A stretch of DNA of 64,000 nt from JANPIX01 sp031425195 (GTDB lineage: Bacteria; Pseudomonadota; Alphaproteobacteria; Rhodobacterales; Rhodobacteraceae): the NCBI GenBank assembly GCA_031425195.1, contig JANPIX010000001.1, positions 186,001 to 250,000 on the forward strand, read 5' to 3'. The position numbers and the translations under genes are program-made. Under the pieces are notes generated by a model. It was not told the origin of the DNA, did not search any database, and worked only from the letters and a program-made list of their open reading frames with translations. Shown here piece after piece: positions 8,970 through 17,854 of this stretch (position 1 is its first letter; each line of letters starts with the position of its first letter).

Positions 8970-8993
8970 CCTGACCCAATTCCAGAGGATATC

Positions 8994-9962
8994 ATGCCAA
9001 CAGTTCGCCCCTTTACCGTCGATGCGGCCCTCTCGGCCGTTGCGATCGGCTTTCGCAATACCGGGATGCGCATTGCAGACCAGGTGATGCCCCGTGTCGC
9101 CGTCGCCGCAGAAAACTTCAAATGGACCGAATACCCGATCGCCGAGGCCTTCAACACGCCCGACGCCCGGGTCAGCCGTCGCGGTCGCCCGAACCAGATC
9201 GAATTCACTGGCACGGAACAGACCTCGTCCGTGGCAGACTACGGTCTTGACGCGCCCGTTCCCTATTCGGACATCCAGGCTGCCGAAGACGCCCGCGCCC
9301 AGGGCCGCTCGATCATCGACCCCGAGCAGCTCGCCACCATGATGCTCATGGAAACGATCGAGAACATCCGCGAAAGCCGGGTCGCATCGTTGCTGTTCAA
9401 CCTGAACAGCTATGCGGCGTCGCGCCGTGTCACCTTGGCCGGCACCTCGCAGTTCAGCGATTATACGAACTCTGATCCGTTCGGCGTGCTGATGGCGGCG
9501 ATCCAGGGCACTCTGGTCTATCCCCCGAACACCCTGATCATGGGGCGCGAGGCCTGGACCAAAATCTCCATGCATCCGAAGATCGTGAACGCCGTCAAAG
9601 GCGGCAACACCAACTCGGGCATCGTGAACCGCGAGCAGTTCACCGAACTGTTCGCAGGCGAAGGCATCACTCAGGTGCTGGTCGGCGACGGCTATGTGAA
9701 CACCTCGAAGCCCGGCCAGGCGGTCACCTTGAACCGTGCCTGGGGCAAGCACATCGCGGCCATCCATCTGAACCCGCTGGCCCAGACGCAAGGCGGGATC
9801 ACCTTCGGCTACACAGCCGAATACGGTGGACGGATCGCGGGCCGCATCGAAGACCCCAACGTCGGTCTTCAGGGTGGCTACATGATCCGGGCAGGCGAAC
9901 GGGTGAAGGAGCTGATCGTCGCGAAAGACGTCGGCTATTTCATCCAGAACGCTGTCGCGTAA
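8994..9962 (+). CDS. Major capsid protein
   Basis: This 322-residue protein is the main shell subunit. Features typical of Mu-like capsid proteins include the N-terminal region (ADQVMPRVAVAAENFKWTEY), a long helix region around residues 100-135 and the conserved middle (YPPNTLIMGREAWTKISMHP). The C-terminus (GYMIRAGERVKELIVAKDVG) is also family-like. A good Shine-Dalgarno sequence (AGAGGA) lies eight bases before ATG 8994, in keeping with high expression. It lies directly after the cement gene. Confidence 0.9.
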   Translation: MPTVRPFTVDAALSAVAIGFRNTGMRIADQVMPRVAVAAENFKWTEYPIAEAFNTPDARVSRRGRPNQIEFTGTEQTSSVADYGLDAPVPYSDIQAAEDARAQGRSIIDPEQLATMMLMETIENIRESRVASLLFNLNSYAASRRVTLAGTSQFSDYTNSDPFGVLMAAIQGTLVYPPNTLIMGREAWTKISMHPKIVNAVKGGNTNSGIVNREQFTELFAGEGITQVLVGDGYVNTSKPGQAVTLNRAWGKHIAAIHLNPLAQTQGGITFGYTAEYGGRIAGRIEDPNVGLQGGYMIRAGERVKELIVAKDVGYFIQNAVA

Positions 9963-9972
9963 GGGGGCCCGC

Positions 9973-10341
9973 ATGAGCGATCAAATCTCCCCCGTCCTGA
10001 TTGCCGCCCAAGTGATCGACGCCCTGATCTTCGATGGCCGGCAATACGACGCCGGCGCGGACATCGAGCTGCCCGCGGCCGACTTCGACAAGTTGGTCAC
10101 CTCGGGTGTCGTCAAGGCACGTCGCGGCAAGGCTGACGTTGTGCCGGCGGCCGACAAGCAGACGCCGGACGAACTGGCGAACCTCGTCAAGGACGCGATT
10201 GCCGGTCTCGAGGCTTCAGACTTCGACGGTGACGGCACCCCCAAACTTGCGGCCGTCCAGAAGGCGGTGCCCCCGGGCACCAAGGGCGTGACCAAGGCGC
10301 TGGTCGCGTCTGTCTTTGCAAGCCTGAAGCAAACCCCCTGA
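9973..10341 (+). CDS. Mu gp35/HI1506-like head protein
   Basis: This 122-residue protein follows the capsid gene by ten bases. The N-terminal half is a small beta domain (FDGRQYDAGADIELPAADF) as in HI1506-related proteins of Mu-like phages; the C-terminal half is a short basic helical region (VTKALVASVFASLK), possibly a small helix-extended-loop DNA-binding or lid domain. Its role in the virion is not known. Identification is by position and pattern. Confidence 0.65.
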   Translation: MSDQISPVLIAAQVIDALIFDGRQYDAGADIELPAADFDKLVTSGVVKARRGKADVVPAADKQTPDELANLVKDAIAGLEASDFDGDGTPKLAAVQKAVPPGTKGVTKALVASVFASLKQTP

Positions 10342-10345
10342 TCCC

Positions 10346-10459
10346 GTGGCGTGGCAGCGCCTCGAGATGCCCCCGCGCCGCGATCTATCCCCATGGGTCG
10401 CGGCGCGGACCCCCGGCCGCAAGGTCGGACTGACCGGAGAGACGGTCGCCAGCATATGA
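10346..10459 (+). CDS. Possible 37-residue small protein
   Basis: A GTG-started frame begins four bases after the upstream stop and fills most of the 130-base gap, ending at TGA 10457. The predicted product is basic (MPPRRDLSPWVAARTPGRK). It lacks a clear ribosome binding site other than coupling to the upstream gene, and no family is recognised. It may be chance, because a short GC-rich gap often stays open. Confidence 0.25.
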   Translation: MAWQRLEMPPRRDLSPWVAARTPGRKVGLTGETVASI

Positions 10460-10471
10460 CAGGGTGACACC

Positions 10472-10915
10472 ATGGCCTACGCGGTCGAAGCCGACATTAG
10501 CGAACTTTATGGAGCGAACGCCCTGGTCGTGGCCGATCACGATCGTGACGGCGTGCCCGATCATGAGGCTGTCGCCCGCTCGCTCGATTATGCCGCAGCC
10601 GAGATCGATACCTACATCGGCCGCCGTCACAGTCTGCCCCTGGCCGAAGTTCCCCTGATCCTGAAACAGCTGTGCGTGGACATCGCGATCTACCGCCTGG
10701 CGCTGTCTGGCGAGCTGATGACCGACCAGATCGAAAAGCGGTATGAGCGCGCACTTGGGCAGTTGCGCGACCTATCCACCGGCAAGGCAAACCTTCTTTT
10801 CACTGCGCCTGTTGGCGGGGGACTGAGCGAGGACGGCGATTTTCGCGCGCCCCAGCCGATCGTCACCAGCGGTCCGCCGCGCCTGTTTTCCCGTGACACG
10901 ACGAGGGACCTCTGA
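10472..10915 (+). CDS. DUF1320 family protein (Mu gp36-like)
   Basis: This 147-residue protein is the DUF1320/gp36 head-tail connector family found in Mu-like phages. Recognisable parts are the N-terminus ending in DHDRDGVPDHEAVARSLDYA, followed by AEIDTYIGRRHSLPLAEVP and an LCVDIAIYRLA helix. These proteins probably form the ring attached to the portal. The gene overlaps gpG by one base, consistent with head-tail joining genes being translated together. Confidence 0.85.
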   Translation: MAYAVEADISELYGANALVVADHDRDGVPDHEAVARSLDYAAAEIDTYIGRRHSLPLAEVPLILKQLCVDIAIYRLALSGELMTDQIEKRYERALGQLRDLSTGKANLLFTAPVGGGLSEDGDFRAPQPIVTSGPPRLFSRDTTRDL

Positions 10916-11361
10916 TGGCCGGCGTCGCGCTTGAACTGCAGGTTGACAGCGAGCTGGCCATCGCCGGGCTCGATCGATTGACCACATCGCAGATGGCCAT
11001 GATTGCTGACGAGGTCGGCGGGTTGATTGCCCAGCAGACGAAAGACCGGATTGAAGACGAAAAGGCATCGCCCGAAGGCGCACCTTGGGCCCCGTGGTCT
11101 GCCCGTTATGCGGCGAGCCTCGTGAGGCCCAACCGCACAAGTGCGCGGTCCCTGCTGATCGCGAGCGAGAACCTTGTCGGCTCAATCCAACAGTATGCTG
11201 CCGGCCTAACATCGAAAATCGGCACCAATGTGCCCTACGGCGCAATCCATCAGTTCGGCGGGCGTGGCATTCCCGCGCGCCCCTATCTTGGGCTTTCCGG
11301 TGAGAACCGCGCCGACATCGAGGCCCTGGTGATCGATCGTCTGGAGGATCTGATCCAGTGA
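10915..11361 (+). CDS. Phage virion morphogenesis protein (Mu gpG/P2 gpS family)
   Basis: This 148-residue protein matches the virion morphogenesis (tail completion) family: a central GAPWAPWSARYAAS-type segment and a C-terminal IHQFGGRGIPARPYLGLS motif, which is strongly conserved. It is involved in tail completion or head-tail joining. In Mu itself gpG lies directly after gpF; here it follows the gp36-like gene, a rearrangement shared with other Mu-like mosaics. Confidence 0.88.
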   Translation: MAGVALELQVDSELAIAGLDRLTTSQMAMIADEVGGLIAQQTKDRIEDEKASPEGAPWAPWSARYAASLVRPNRTSARSLLIASENLVGSIQQYAAGLTSKIGTNVPYGAIHQFGGRGIPARPYLGLSGENRADIEALVIDRLEDLIQ

Positions 11362-11903
11362 CGATGACCCCGCCTGATCTTCTGGCCACATTGACCGACC
11401 GCATTGCCGGGATCGTGAACGCACGCCTGCCCAAGCTCGCGACCTGCAAGGGTGTGTCAGGTCGGCTGGATCTCGAAGCAATCAAGCGCTCCTCGCCAGG
11501 GCCGGCACCTGCCGTTCTGATCAGCCGGATCGGTGCGTCGCAGTCGGAAACGCTGGCAGGTCCTGTGCACAGCTTCGACGTGTCCATGGCGGCTTTCGTC
11601 GTGACCGTCGACATGCTGGGCCTGCTGCGCGATAGGGGAAACGCGGTCATCGTGCAGGAACTCTTGCGACTGATCCCCGGAAACACCTGGGGACTGCCGG
11701 ACTTTGTTGGCGGCGCGCGTTCTGTGACGGAAACGCTCCTCGTGACCGCGCAGACCGAAAGCGCCGGTCTCGCACTGACGGCCGTCACCTGGACACAGAC
11801 TGTCGGTCTGACGGATTGGCCGGAGGCAGAGTTGGTTCCGATCGAGCTTTACGTGTCGATCGCTCCCGGTGCCGCACACTTGCCGCTCGAGGTGACGCAA
11901 TGA
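11358..11903 (+). CDS. Mu gp37-like tail completion protein (DUF1834-type)
   Basis: This 181-residue protein lies between gpG and the baseplate genes. Its pattern (an initial helix, PAVLISRIGASQSETLAGP, and the strand-rich end TVTWTQTVGLTD-like) fits the gp37/DUF1834 tail terminator family of Mu-like phages. It probably sets the junction between tail tube and head connector. The GTG start overlaps the gpG stop; an ATG six bases on is an alternative. Function is inferred from position. Confidence 0.65.
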   Translation: MTMTPPDLLATLTDRIAGIVNARLPKLATCKGVSGRLDLEAIKRSSPGPAPAVLISRIGASQSETLAGPVHSFDVSMAAFVVTVDMLGLLRDRGNAVIVQELLRLIPGNTWGLPDFVGGARSVTETLLVTAQTESAGLALTAVTWTQTVGLTDWPEAELVPIELYVSIAPGAAHLPLEVTQ

Positions 11904-12349
11904 CGTTTGCCGCCGCTGAGGCCGACCGGCAGATCGGCAATCTTGTCAGCCTTGGCCGGGTGACGGCCGTGGACAATGCCACTGGTCGCGTCCGGGTTCA
12001 GGTGGGTGATCTGACAACCGCGTCAATCCAGGTCATGCAGTTGCAGTCGGGCACGATCAAGATGCACTTCATGCCGTCTATCGGCGAGCAGGTCACCATC
12101 TTGGCACCGTCAGGCGACATGGCGCGCGCTTTCGTCATGGGATCGCTGCCGATCGACGGAAACCTCGTCGCCCCCGATGCGGGCAGCCCGACCATGGACC
12201 TTGGCGGGGGAACGCTCCGGATCATCGGCAATCTTTATGTGGACGGCGACATCGAGGTCACTGGCGATGTCGTGGCCTCGGGCAAAAGCCTTGTCACCCA
12301 TACTCACCCGCATGGGGATCCTGCCGGCATAACGGGAGCGCCATCATGA
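11900..12349 (+). CDS. Baseplate assembly protein V, spike (P2 gpV/Mu gp45)
   Basis: This 149-residue protein has an OB-fold-like N-terminal domain (RVTAVDNATGRVRVQVGDL) followed by a beta-helical spike region and a His-rich tip (LVTHTHPHGDPAG) that in this family binds a metal ion. It forms the central membrane-piercing spike of a contractile tail. The ATG at 11900 overlaps the previous stop by four bases; the frame is open further upstream but that part is not protein-like. Confidence 0.9.
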   Translation: MTFAAAEADRQIGNLVSLGRVTAVDNATGRVRVQVGDLTTASIQVMQLQSGTIKMHFMPSIGEQVTILAPSGDMARAFVMGSLPIDGNLVAPDAGSPTMDLGGGTLRIIGNLYVDGDIEVTGDVVASGKSLVTHTHPHGDPAGITGAPS

Positions 12350-12678
12350 CTGGGCTTTCGCGCGTTGCCGCCACCGTCCTGTCGCTGGACGATCACCTTG
12401 CGCAGTCGATCCACGACATCCTTTGCACGCCAAAGAACACACGGGTCATGCGGCGCGATTACGGCTCGGACCTGCCGCTTCTGATCGACGCGCCAATGAA
12501 CGGCGAGACGCTGATCGATGTCTATGCCGCTACGGCCGAGGCGCTGGCCCGGTGGGAGCCGCGGTTCCGTCTTCGGCGCGTTGAAGTGCCGGAGGCGTCC
12601 GCAGGAAAACTGTCGCTGATCCTGACGGGCGACGTGGACGGACAGGCCGCGACAGTCACGATGCAGGTGGCGGCATGA
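12346..12678 (+). CDS. Baseplate protein W (GPW/gp25 family)
   Basis: This 110-residue protein has the GPW/gp25 family signature: SIHDILCTPKNTRVMRRDYG, which is close to the strongly conserved T4 gp25-like motif containing the EPR/TRVMRRDYGS core. It forms the inner baseplate where sheath polymerisation starts. It overlaps both V and J by four bases, typical of the P2-type V-W-J operon. Confidence 0.92.
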   Translation: MTGLSRVAATVLSLDDHLAQSIHDILCTPKNTRVMRRDYGSDLPLLIDAPMNGETLIDVYAATAEALARWEPRFRLRRVEVPEASAGKLSLILTGDVDGQAATVTMQVAA

Positions 12679-13568
12679 GCGGGTTCACAGCCATTGACCT
12701 GAGCCGCATCCCGGCACCGGCCATCGTTGAACCTCTCGACTTTGAGGTGATCCTGGCTGCGATCAAGGCAGACCTGATCTTGCGCGCTCCTGACCTCACA
12801 GCCGTGATCGGTCTGGAAAGCGAACCGGTGGTCAAGCTCCTTGAGGCGTTCGCCTACCGCGAGCTCCTGATGCGGGCGCGTGTCAATGACGCGGCACGCG
12901 CTGTTCTGTTGCCCACAGCGACCGGGGCCGATCTCGACAACCTGGCGGCATTCTTCGGTGTGATCCGCCTTCTCGTCACCCCCGCGAACCTGCTGGCCAT
13001 CCCGCCAACACCCGATGTGTTCGAGACCGATACGGCGCTGCGGCGGCGGACCCAGCTTGCGCTCGAAGGCTTCAGCACGGCGGGGCCGATCGGGGCCTAT
13101 CTGTTTCACACGCTGTCAGCCGACGGGCGGGTTAAGGACGCCGCGGTTGCGAGCCCCAGCCCGGGCGACGTGCGCGTGACGGTGCTTTCGACAGAGGGCA
13201 CAGGCACACCCACGGCTCCGGTCCTCGCCGCGGTCACGGCAGCCTTGAACGCGGAAGACGTCCGCCCGCTCTGCGACGTGGTGACGGTTCAGGCGGCGGC
13301 GATCGTCACCTATACAGTCGTCGCCAGCCTCGCATTCTTTGACGGGCCGGATACTGCGATCGTCCTGGCGCAGGCGCAGGCCGCCGTCGCTGATGTCGTC
13401 GCCGAAGCCCACCGGGTGGGTCGTGCCGTGCGCCGATCGGCGTTGTTCGCCGCCTTGCATCAACCTGGCGTCGAGGCGGTCACCCTGACGCTGCCCGCCG
13501 CCGATATCACGCCGACGGCCGTTCAGGCGCCATGGTGCACCGCGATCACCGTGACGGTGACGCCATGA
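12675..13568 (+). CDS. Baseplate J protein (P2 gpJ/Mu gp47 family)
   Basis: This 297-residue protein is the baseplate wedge component. The conserved middle (AARAVLLPTATGADLDNLAA, then TDTALRRRTQLALEGFSTAGP) is the hallmark of the Baseplate_J family. The length is close to P2 gpJ. It overlaps W by four bases and the tail protein I gene by four. It would bind W and I in the wedge. Confidence 0.93.
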   Translation: MSGFTAIDLSRIPAPAIVEPLDFEVILAAIKADLILRAPDLTAVIGLESEPVVKLLEAFAYRELLMRARVNDAARAVLLPTATGADLDNLAAFFGVIRLLVTPANLLAIPPTPDVFETDTALRRRTQLALEGFSTAGPIGAYLFHTLSADGRVKDAAVASPSPGDVRVTVLSTEGTGTPTAPVLAAVTAALNAEDVRPLCDVVTVQAAAIVTYTVVASLAFFDGPDTAIVLAQAQAAVADVVAEAHRVGRAVRRSALFAALHQPGVEAVTLTLPAADITPTAVQAPWCTAITVTVTP

Positions 13569-14125
13569 CCCAGACAGTTTTGCCACCGAATGCCACGGCC
13601 ACCGAGACCGCCATTGAGGGCGCATCGGCCCGCGTCGGCGACGTTCCGGTACCGAACGGCGCGCTGTGGGATGCAGACACTTGCCCCGCGGCCTTTCTGC
13701 CCTGGCTCGCCAATGCCCTGTCGGTCGACGACTGGGATCCTGACTGGACGGATGAGACGAAACGCGGCGTGATCCGCGCTTCTGTGGCCGTCCACCGCCG
13801 CAAGGGCTCGTTGGGATCGGTGCGCTCGGCGCTGGCCGCGGCTGGCTATGGCGGTGTGCAGATCATCGAACGCTTTGGTTGGCACGATTATAATGCGGCG
13901 TTTCTGCACGACGGATCGATCACCCATGCACCGCGCGATCACTGGGCCGAGTACCGCCTGGTGATGGCGCGCCCGCTCTCTCCCGCCCAGGCGCTGCGCG
14001 TTCAGACGATCCTTCAATCGGTCGCGCCCGCACGCTGCCATCTCGCATCGATCACCTACACCGAGGTCGATTTCCTTTACAACGCCGCCATTCTGCACAA
14101 CGGCGCGCAAACACACGGAGCCTGA
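13565..14125 (+). CDS. Phage tail protein I (P2 gpI family)
   Basis: This 186-residue protein is the baseplate component that links the wedge to the tail fibres. Typical elements are LPWLANALSVDDWDPDW near residue 40, the VHRRKGSLGSVRSALAAAG segment, and the FHDG/ILHNGAQTHG repeats near the C-terminus. ATG 13565 follows the J gene with a four-base overlap. The next gene is a tail fibre, as in P2. Confidence 0.92.
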   Translation: MTQTVLPPNATATETAIEGASARVGDVPVPNGALWDADTCPAAFLPWLANALSVDDWDPDWTDETKRGVIRASVAVHRRKGSLGSVRSALAAAGYGGVQIIERFGWHDYNAAFLHDGSITHAPRDHWAEYRLVMARPLSPAQALRVQTILQSVAPARCHLASITYTEVDFLYNAAILHNGAQTHGA

Positions 14126-14127
14126 CC

Positions 14128-14844
14128 ATGGCAGATCTTGCCGACGCTTCCCTCTGGGCCCCGGTCCGCCAGATCGAGACCACTGACCCTGTCGTGGGCG
14201 GTCCGCCAAACCTGGTCACCGGGGCCGGGATGTCGAACATCCCGCACCAGTTGCTCGCCAACCGGACCAAGTTTCTGCGCGACCAGCTGGACGGCGCAGG
14301 CACCGGGCTGGACGTGGTCAGCACGGTCACCAACTTCGACACGATCACGAAAACCGGCACCTACTATGCCTCGTCCGGGGCGACGGGCGCGCCGATCGCG
14401 GCGTCCGTGTTCACCGTCCAGCATTCTGCCGGTAACGTCGTCAACACCGCGATGCAGATGGCGACCTTGCTGACCGGCGACCGCACCTTCTTTCGGCGCA
14501 AGACGGGCGGCACCTGGCAGGCCTGGTCGGAACTCTGGACGGGTGTTCAGGCGACCAACAGCCTTCTTGCATCGGGTTGGCAGCGTTTGCCGTCAGGGTT
14601 GATCCTGCAGTGGGGCAACACGGGATCAAAGGCAAACGGCGACAGCGTCAGTTTCCCGATCGCCTTTCCCAACAACCTGTTTTCGATAGCACTTGCTGAC
14701 ACAGCGGCGTCGACTGCGGCCAGCGCCAGTCACATCGTCTCGCACCTGAATGCCACGACCAGCGGATTTACCGTGGTGATCACGCGCGACGACGGCAGTC
14801 AGGCCTCGAGCACCTCCTCCACCTTCATCGCCATCGGCAACTGA
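14128..14844 (+). CDS. Tail fibre/collar protein with gp53-like C-terminus
   Basis: This 238-residue fibre-like protein starts with a short attachment part (ETTDPVVGGPPNLVTGAGMS, NIPHQLLANRTKFLRDQLDG), a pattern shared by many Mu- and P2-like fibres. The C-terminal 80 residues (GWQRLPSGLILQWGNTGSK, then VSFPIAFPNNLFSI) match the putative tail-fibre gp53-like domain that forms the receptor-binding tip. It is short compared with P2 gpH. A fibre assembly-like gene follows. Confidence 0.85.
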   Translation: MADLADASLWAPVRQIETTDPVVGGPPNLVTGAGMSNIPHQLLANRTKFLRDQLDGAGTGLDVVSTVTNFDTITKTGTYYASSGATGAPIAASVFTVQHSAGNVVNTAMQMATLLTGDRTFFRRKTGGTWQAWSELWTGVQATNSLLASGWQRLPSGLILQWGNTGSKANGDSVSFPIAFPNNLFSIALADTAASTAASASHIVSHLNATTSGFTVVITRDDGSQASSTSSTFIAIGN

Positions 14845-14853
14845 GGACACAGC

Positions 14854-15480
14854 ATGTTCTTCTCTCCATCCACGCGCGGCTTCTTCGACCCCGACATCCA
14901 CGGTGACACCATGCCGGTCGATGCCGTGGAGATCTCGAACGGACGATATGAGGCACTGATCAACGGTCAAGCGGCAGGCGGCATCATCATCGCCGGACCC
15001 AATGGCGCGCCGACGTTGCACGACCCGACGGCAGACCCTGCCGAACACCGGGCCCGTGCCAAGGCCACCGCGCGCAACCGGATGACCGACTGGCTGGAAG
15101 TGTTCCTGCGCCAATTCACGGCCGGCGTGCCCGCGGCCGAGATCGCAAGCTGGACGCGCAAGTCGGATGCAGCACGCGCCCATCTTGGCGGCGCTCTGGC
15201 GGCACCGATGCTTCTGGCGGAAGCCGCGCTGACAGGTGAGACGACACCGGTGCTGGCCGCCAAGATCGCAGCCAAGGCCAATGCCTATGAAGTCATTATC
15301 GCCCGCGTGACCGGCCTGCGACGGGCGACATTGATCGCCATCGACGAGGCAACAACGCCGGCCGCCGTCGAGGCCGCGCTGCAAGCGGCACTGCAGGCCG
15401 CCACGGCCATGATCACCGAACTGGGGCTCGAGGCCCCGGCAACCCCGTCCCCGGCCCCCGCGGCCAACAAAGGAGCCTGA
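14854..15480 (+). CDS. Tail fibre assembly-like protein
   Basis: This 208-residue protein begins with FFSPSTRGFFDPDIHGDTMP, the pattern seen at the N-terminus of caudoviral tail fibre assembly chaperones, and contains the usual short beta segment (ISNGRYEALINGQAAGG). The remainder is alanine-rich and helical. It lies next to the fibre gene, as expected for a chaperone that trimerises the fibre tip. The Ala/Pro-rich end (PATPSPAPAANKG) is probably disordered. Confidence 0.7.
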   Translation: MFFSPSTRGFFDPDIHGDTMPVDAVEISNGRYEALINGQAAGGIIIAGPNGAPTLHDPTADPAEHRARAKATARNRMTDWLEVFLRQFTAGVPAAEIASWTRKSDAARAHLGGALAAPMLLAEAALTGETTPVLAAKIAAKANAYEVIIARVTGLRRATLIAIDEATTPAAVEAALQAALQAATAMITELGLEAPATPSPAPAANKGA

Positions 15481-15481
15481 C

Positions 15482-17005
15482 ATGCCGGATATCTTTCTTC
15501 ACGGTGTCGAAACGGTCCAGATCGATGACGGCATCCGTCCGATCCAGACTGTCAAATCGTCCATCATCGGCTTTGTCGGCACCGCGCCGAATGCGACTGC
15601 CGATGTCAAAGCAACCCTCACCAGCGGCACGCTCAACGCCGCGATCCTGTTCACGGCAAAGCTGGTGGGTGTCCTTGGCAACGCAATCAAGGTGCGCTTG
15701 CGCGACCCGGCCGCGGCATCGCAGGCGCTGAGCGTGGCCGTCACCGGAAACGAAATCACGGTCAATCTTGCCACCAGCGCTGCCTCGGCCGTCACATCAA
15801 CGGCGGCGCAGGTGATTGCTGCCGTGATCGGCTTTCCAGCGGCATTCGCCCTGGTAAACGCCGCCAACGCACCTGGTTCAACAGGCGCATCGGTCGTGGT
15901 GCCGACCGCCACGATGGTGGCGTTGACGGGCGGCGTCGACGAACCCTTCCCCCTGAACCGCCCTGTCCTTGTCACCGGGCCGCGCCAGGCCGAAGCGTTG
16001 GGCGCGGGCGGCACGCTGCGCGATGCCTATTCTGCGGCCTATGCGCAAGGTGTCAACGCAGTCGTCGTCGTGCGTGTCGCGGCCGGCGTGGATGACGCAG
16101 CCTCGGCCGTGAACGTCCTTGGCACCGATGTCGCCAGCACCGGTGTCTATGCGCTCCTGACATCGGGCGCTGTGACCGGGCAGATCCCGAAGATCCTTGC
16201 GGCCCCGGGTTGGACCTCGACGCCGGCAGCCTCGCCCGCGAACCCGGTCACGCTTGCGTTGATCGTCATCGCCAACCGGCTCCGCGGCGTGGTGATTGCG
16301 GACGGCCCCAACTCGACCGAGGCCGACGCCTATACCGACCGCGCCAAATTCGGTTCGGACCGTCTTTATATCGTCGACCCTGCGGCAAAGGTCTTCGACA
16401 GCACGACCGGCATCTACACGAACCGCCCGACCTCTGCCTTCGTGGCGGGTGCCCTGTCGAAATCCGACATCACGCGCGGCTTCTGGTGGTCACCGTCAAA
16501 CCAGATCATTGAAGGGATCAGCGGCTATGCCCGCCCGATCCAGTTCGCCCTGAACAGCTCGGAAACCGAGGCAAACCGCCTGAACGAAAAGGGCATTGCC
16601 ACCATCGTACAGGCCAATGGGTTCCGGCTTTGGGGCAACCGCTCCTGCGCCACCGATCCGCTCTGGGCCTTCCTGTCCGTGCGGCGTACGGCCGACGCCG
16701 TTTATGAAAGCATCGAGCAGGCGATGCTCTGGGCGATGGACCGGCCGTTCAGTTCGCAGCTGCTGCTCGATATCCGCGACACGGTGCAGGAATACCTGAA
16801 CAGCCTGATCGTGCGCGGTGCGCTGATTGGCGGCAAGTGCATCATCGATCCGGAATTGAACACGGCGACCCAGCTTCAGGCCGGCAAGCTTACCGTCGAT
16901 TTCGACATCGAGCCGCCGGCACCACTCGAGAAGCTGACGTTCCGGGCCCGTCGCAACGCGGGCTATTACACCGAGCTGGTCGCCCAGCTTGCCACCACAG
17001 CATAA
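15482..17005 (+). CDS. Tail sheath protein (P2 FI-like)
   Basis: This 507-residue protein is the contractile sheath subunit. The N-terminus (GVETVQIDDGIRPIQTVKSS, IGFVGTAPNA) and C-terminal domain (FLSVRRTADAVYESIEQA, then FRARRNAGYYTELV-like end) fit the P2 FI/Mu L family. It is longer than P2 FI (about 396) because of an inserted beta-rich domain around residues 50-160. It is followed by the tube gene, the standard FI-FII pair, which shows that this phage has a contractile tail. Confidence 0.94.
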   Translation: MPDIFLHGVETVQIDDGIRPIQTVKSSIIGFVGTAPNATADVKATLTSGTLNAAILFTAKLVGVLGNAIKVRLRDPAAASQALSVAVTGNEITVNLATSAASAVTSTAAQVIAAVIGFPAAFALVNAANAPGSTGASVVVPTATMVALTGGVDEPFPLNRPVLVTGPRQAEALGAGGTLRDAYSAAYAQGVNAVVVVRVAAGVDDAASAVNVLGTDVASTGVYALLTSGAVTGQIPKILAAPGWTSTPAASPANPVTLALIVIANRLRGVVIADGPNSTEADAYTDRAKFGSDRLYIVDPAAKVFDSTTGIYTNRPTSAFVAGALSKSDITRGFWWSPSNQIIEGISGYARPIQFALNSSETEANRLNEKGIATIVQANGFRLWGNRSCATDPLWAFLSVRRTADAVYESIEQAMLWAMDRPFSSQLLLDIRDTVQEYLNSLIVRGALIGGKCIIDPELNTATQLQAGKLTVDFDIEPPAPLEKLTFRARRNAGYYTELVAQLATTA

Positions 17006-17018
17006 GGAGGCCTGAGCC

Positions 17019-17516
17019 ATGGCACTGCCGCGCAAGATCCGCAACTTCAACGCCTTCATCGACGGGCGGTCCTATTTCGGGATCGCGACCGAGGCGAAGC
17101 TGCCGCAACCCAAGATCAAGACCGAAGGCCATCAGGGCTCCGGCATGGACGGCCCCGTCGGGATCGACATGGGCATGGAAGGCATGACGGCCGAAGTCAC
17201 GCTGGCAGAATGGGACCCGACCGTCCTGAAACTGCTGGGCACCAATGCCCGCATGGTTCTGCGCCCCGCCGCCGAAAGCAGCACTGATACCGGTACCGAT
17301 ACCATCATCGCGACGATGGGCGGGCTCTGGACCGGCACCGAGTTCGCCGACCTGAAACCGGCGACCGACACACCGCTCAAGCTGATGCTCGACGTGCGCT
17401 ATTACCGCCTGACGATCAACGGCGTGGAAATCCACGAGATCGACTTCGTCAATGGAAAGCGGGTGATCGGTGGCGTGGATCAGCTGCGCGGCATCCGCCG
17501 TGCAATGGGCCTTTAA
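17019..17516 (+). CDS. Major tail tube protein (P2 FII-like)
   Basis: This 165-residue protein polymerises into the inner tail tube. It shows the P2 FII pattern: the start LPRKIRNFNAFIDGRSYFG, the middle GPVGIDMGMEGMTAEVTLAE and the end VIGGVDQLRGIRRAMGL. It has a good Shine-Dalgarno sequence (AAGGAGG) ten bases before the ATG. It lies immediately after the sheath gene. Confidence 0.94.
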   Translation: MALPRKIRNFNAFIDGRSYFGIATEAKLPQPKIKTEGHQGSGMDGPVGIDMGMEGMTAEVTLAEWDPTVLKLLGTNARMVLRPAAESSTDTGTDTIIATMGGLWTGTEFADLKPATDTPLKLMLDVRYYRLTINGVEIHEIDFVNGKRVIGGVDQLRGIRRAMGL

Positions 17517-17531
17517 AGGGGTATTGAAGCC

Positions 17532-17825
17532 ATGACAAAAGTAGCCCTTTTGAGCGCGATCAAACGTGAAGGCGAACCCGCGATCACGATCGTGACGCTG
17601 CTGAAGCCGAATGTCGGGATGCTGCGCGGGCTGGCCCTGACCGATGTCCTGCGGATGGACGTGGCCACCCTTCAGCGGCTTTTGCCCCGCATCACCAGCC
17701 CCGCCCTGATGCCCGACGAAGTGGCCGGTCTCGACATGGCGGACTTCCTGTCGCTCGCCGGGGGCGTGGTCAGTTTTTTCGTGAGCCCGGACCAGAGGGC
17801 GCAACTGGAAGCGGACAGGCAGTAA
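17532..17825 (+). CDS. Tail assembly chaperone, short form (P2 E-like)
   Basis: This 97-residue protein is the short tail assembly chaperone (TAC) that binds the tape measure before tube polymerisation. It has the expected position between tube and tape measure genes and the size of P2 gpE (about 91). The codon run AGT TTT TTC at 17772-17780 contains the slippery heptamer T TTT TTC. A -1 shift there would bypass the TAA at 17823 and read into the following gpE' frame, giving a product of about 149 residues. Confidence 0.85.
   Translation: MTKVALLSAIKREGEPAITIVTLLKPNVGMLRGLALTDVLRMDVATLQRLLPRITSPALMPDEVAGLDMADFLSLAGGVVSFFVSPDQRAQLEADRQ
17774..17780 (+). promoter_or_regulatory. Probable programmed -1 frameshift site, T TTT TTC
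   Basis: The heptamer matches the X XXY YYZ slippery pattern in the zero frame of the E-like chaperone. The -1 frame is open without a stop from the heptamer to 17977 and joins the GpE-like sequence. P2 uses a T-run (T7G) at the same place to make E+E'. The geometry matches; a downstream stimulator was not identified. Confidence 0.75.
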
Positions 17826-17854
17826 GCGGCCTTCACGACGACATTGAGGAGACC

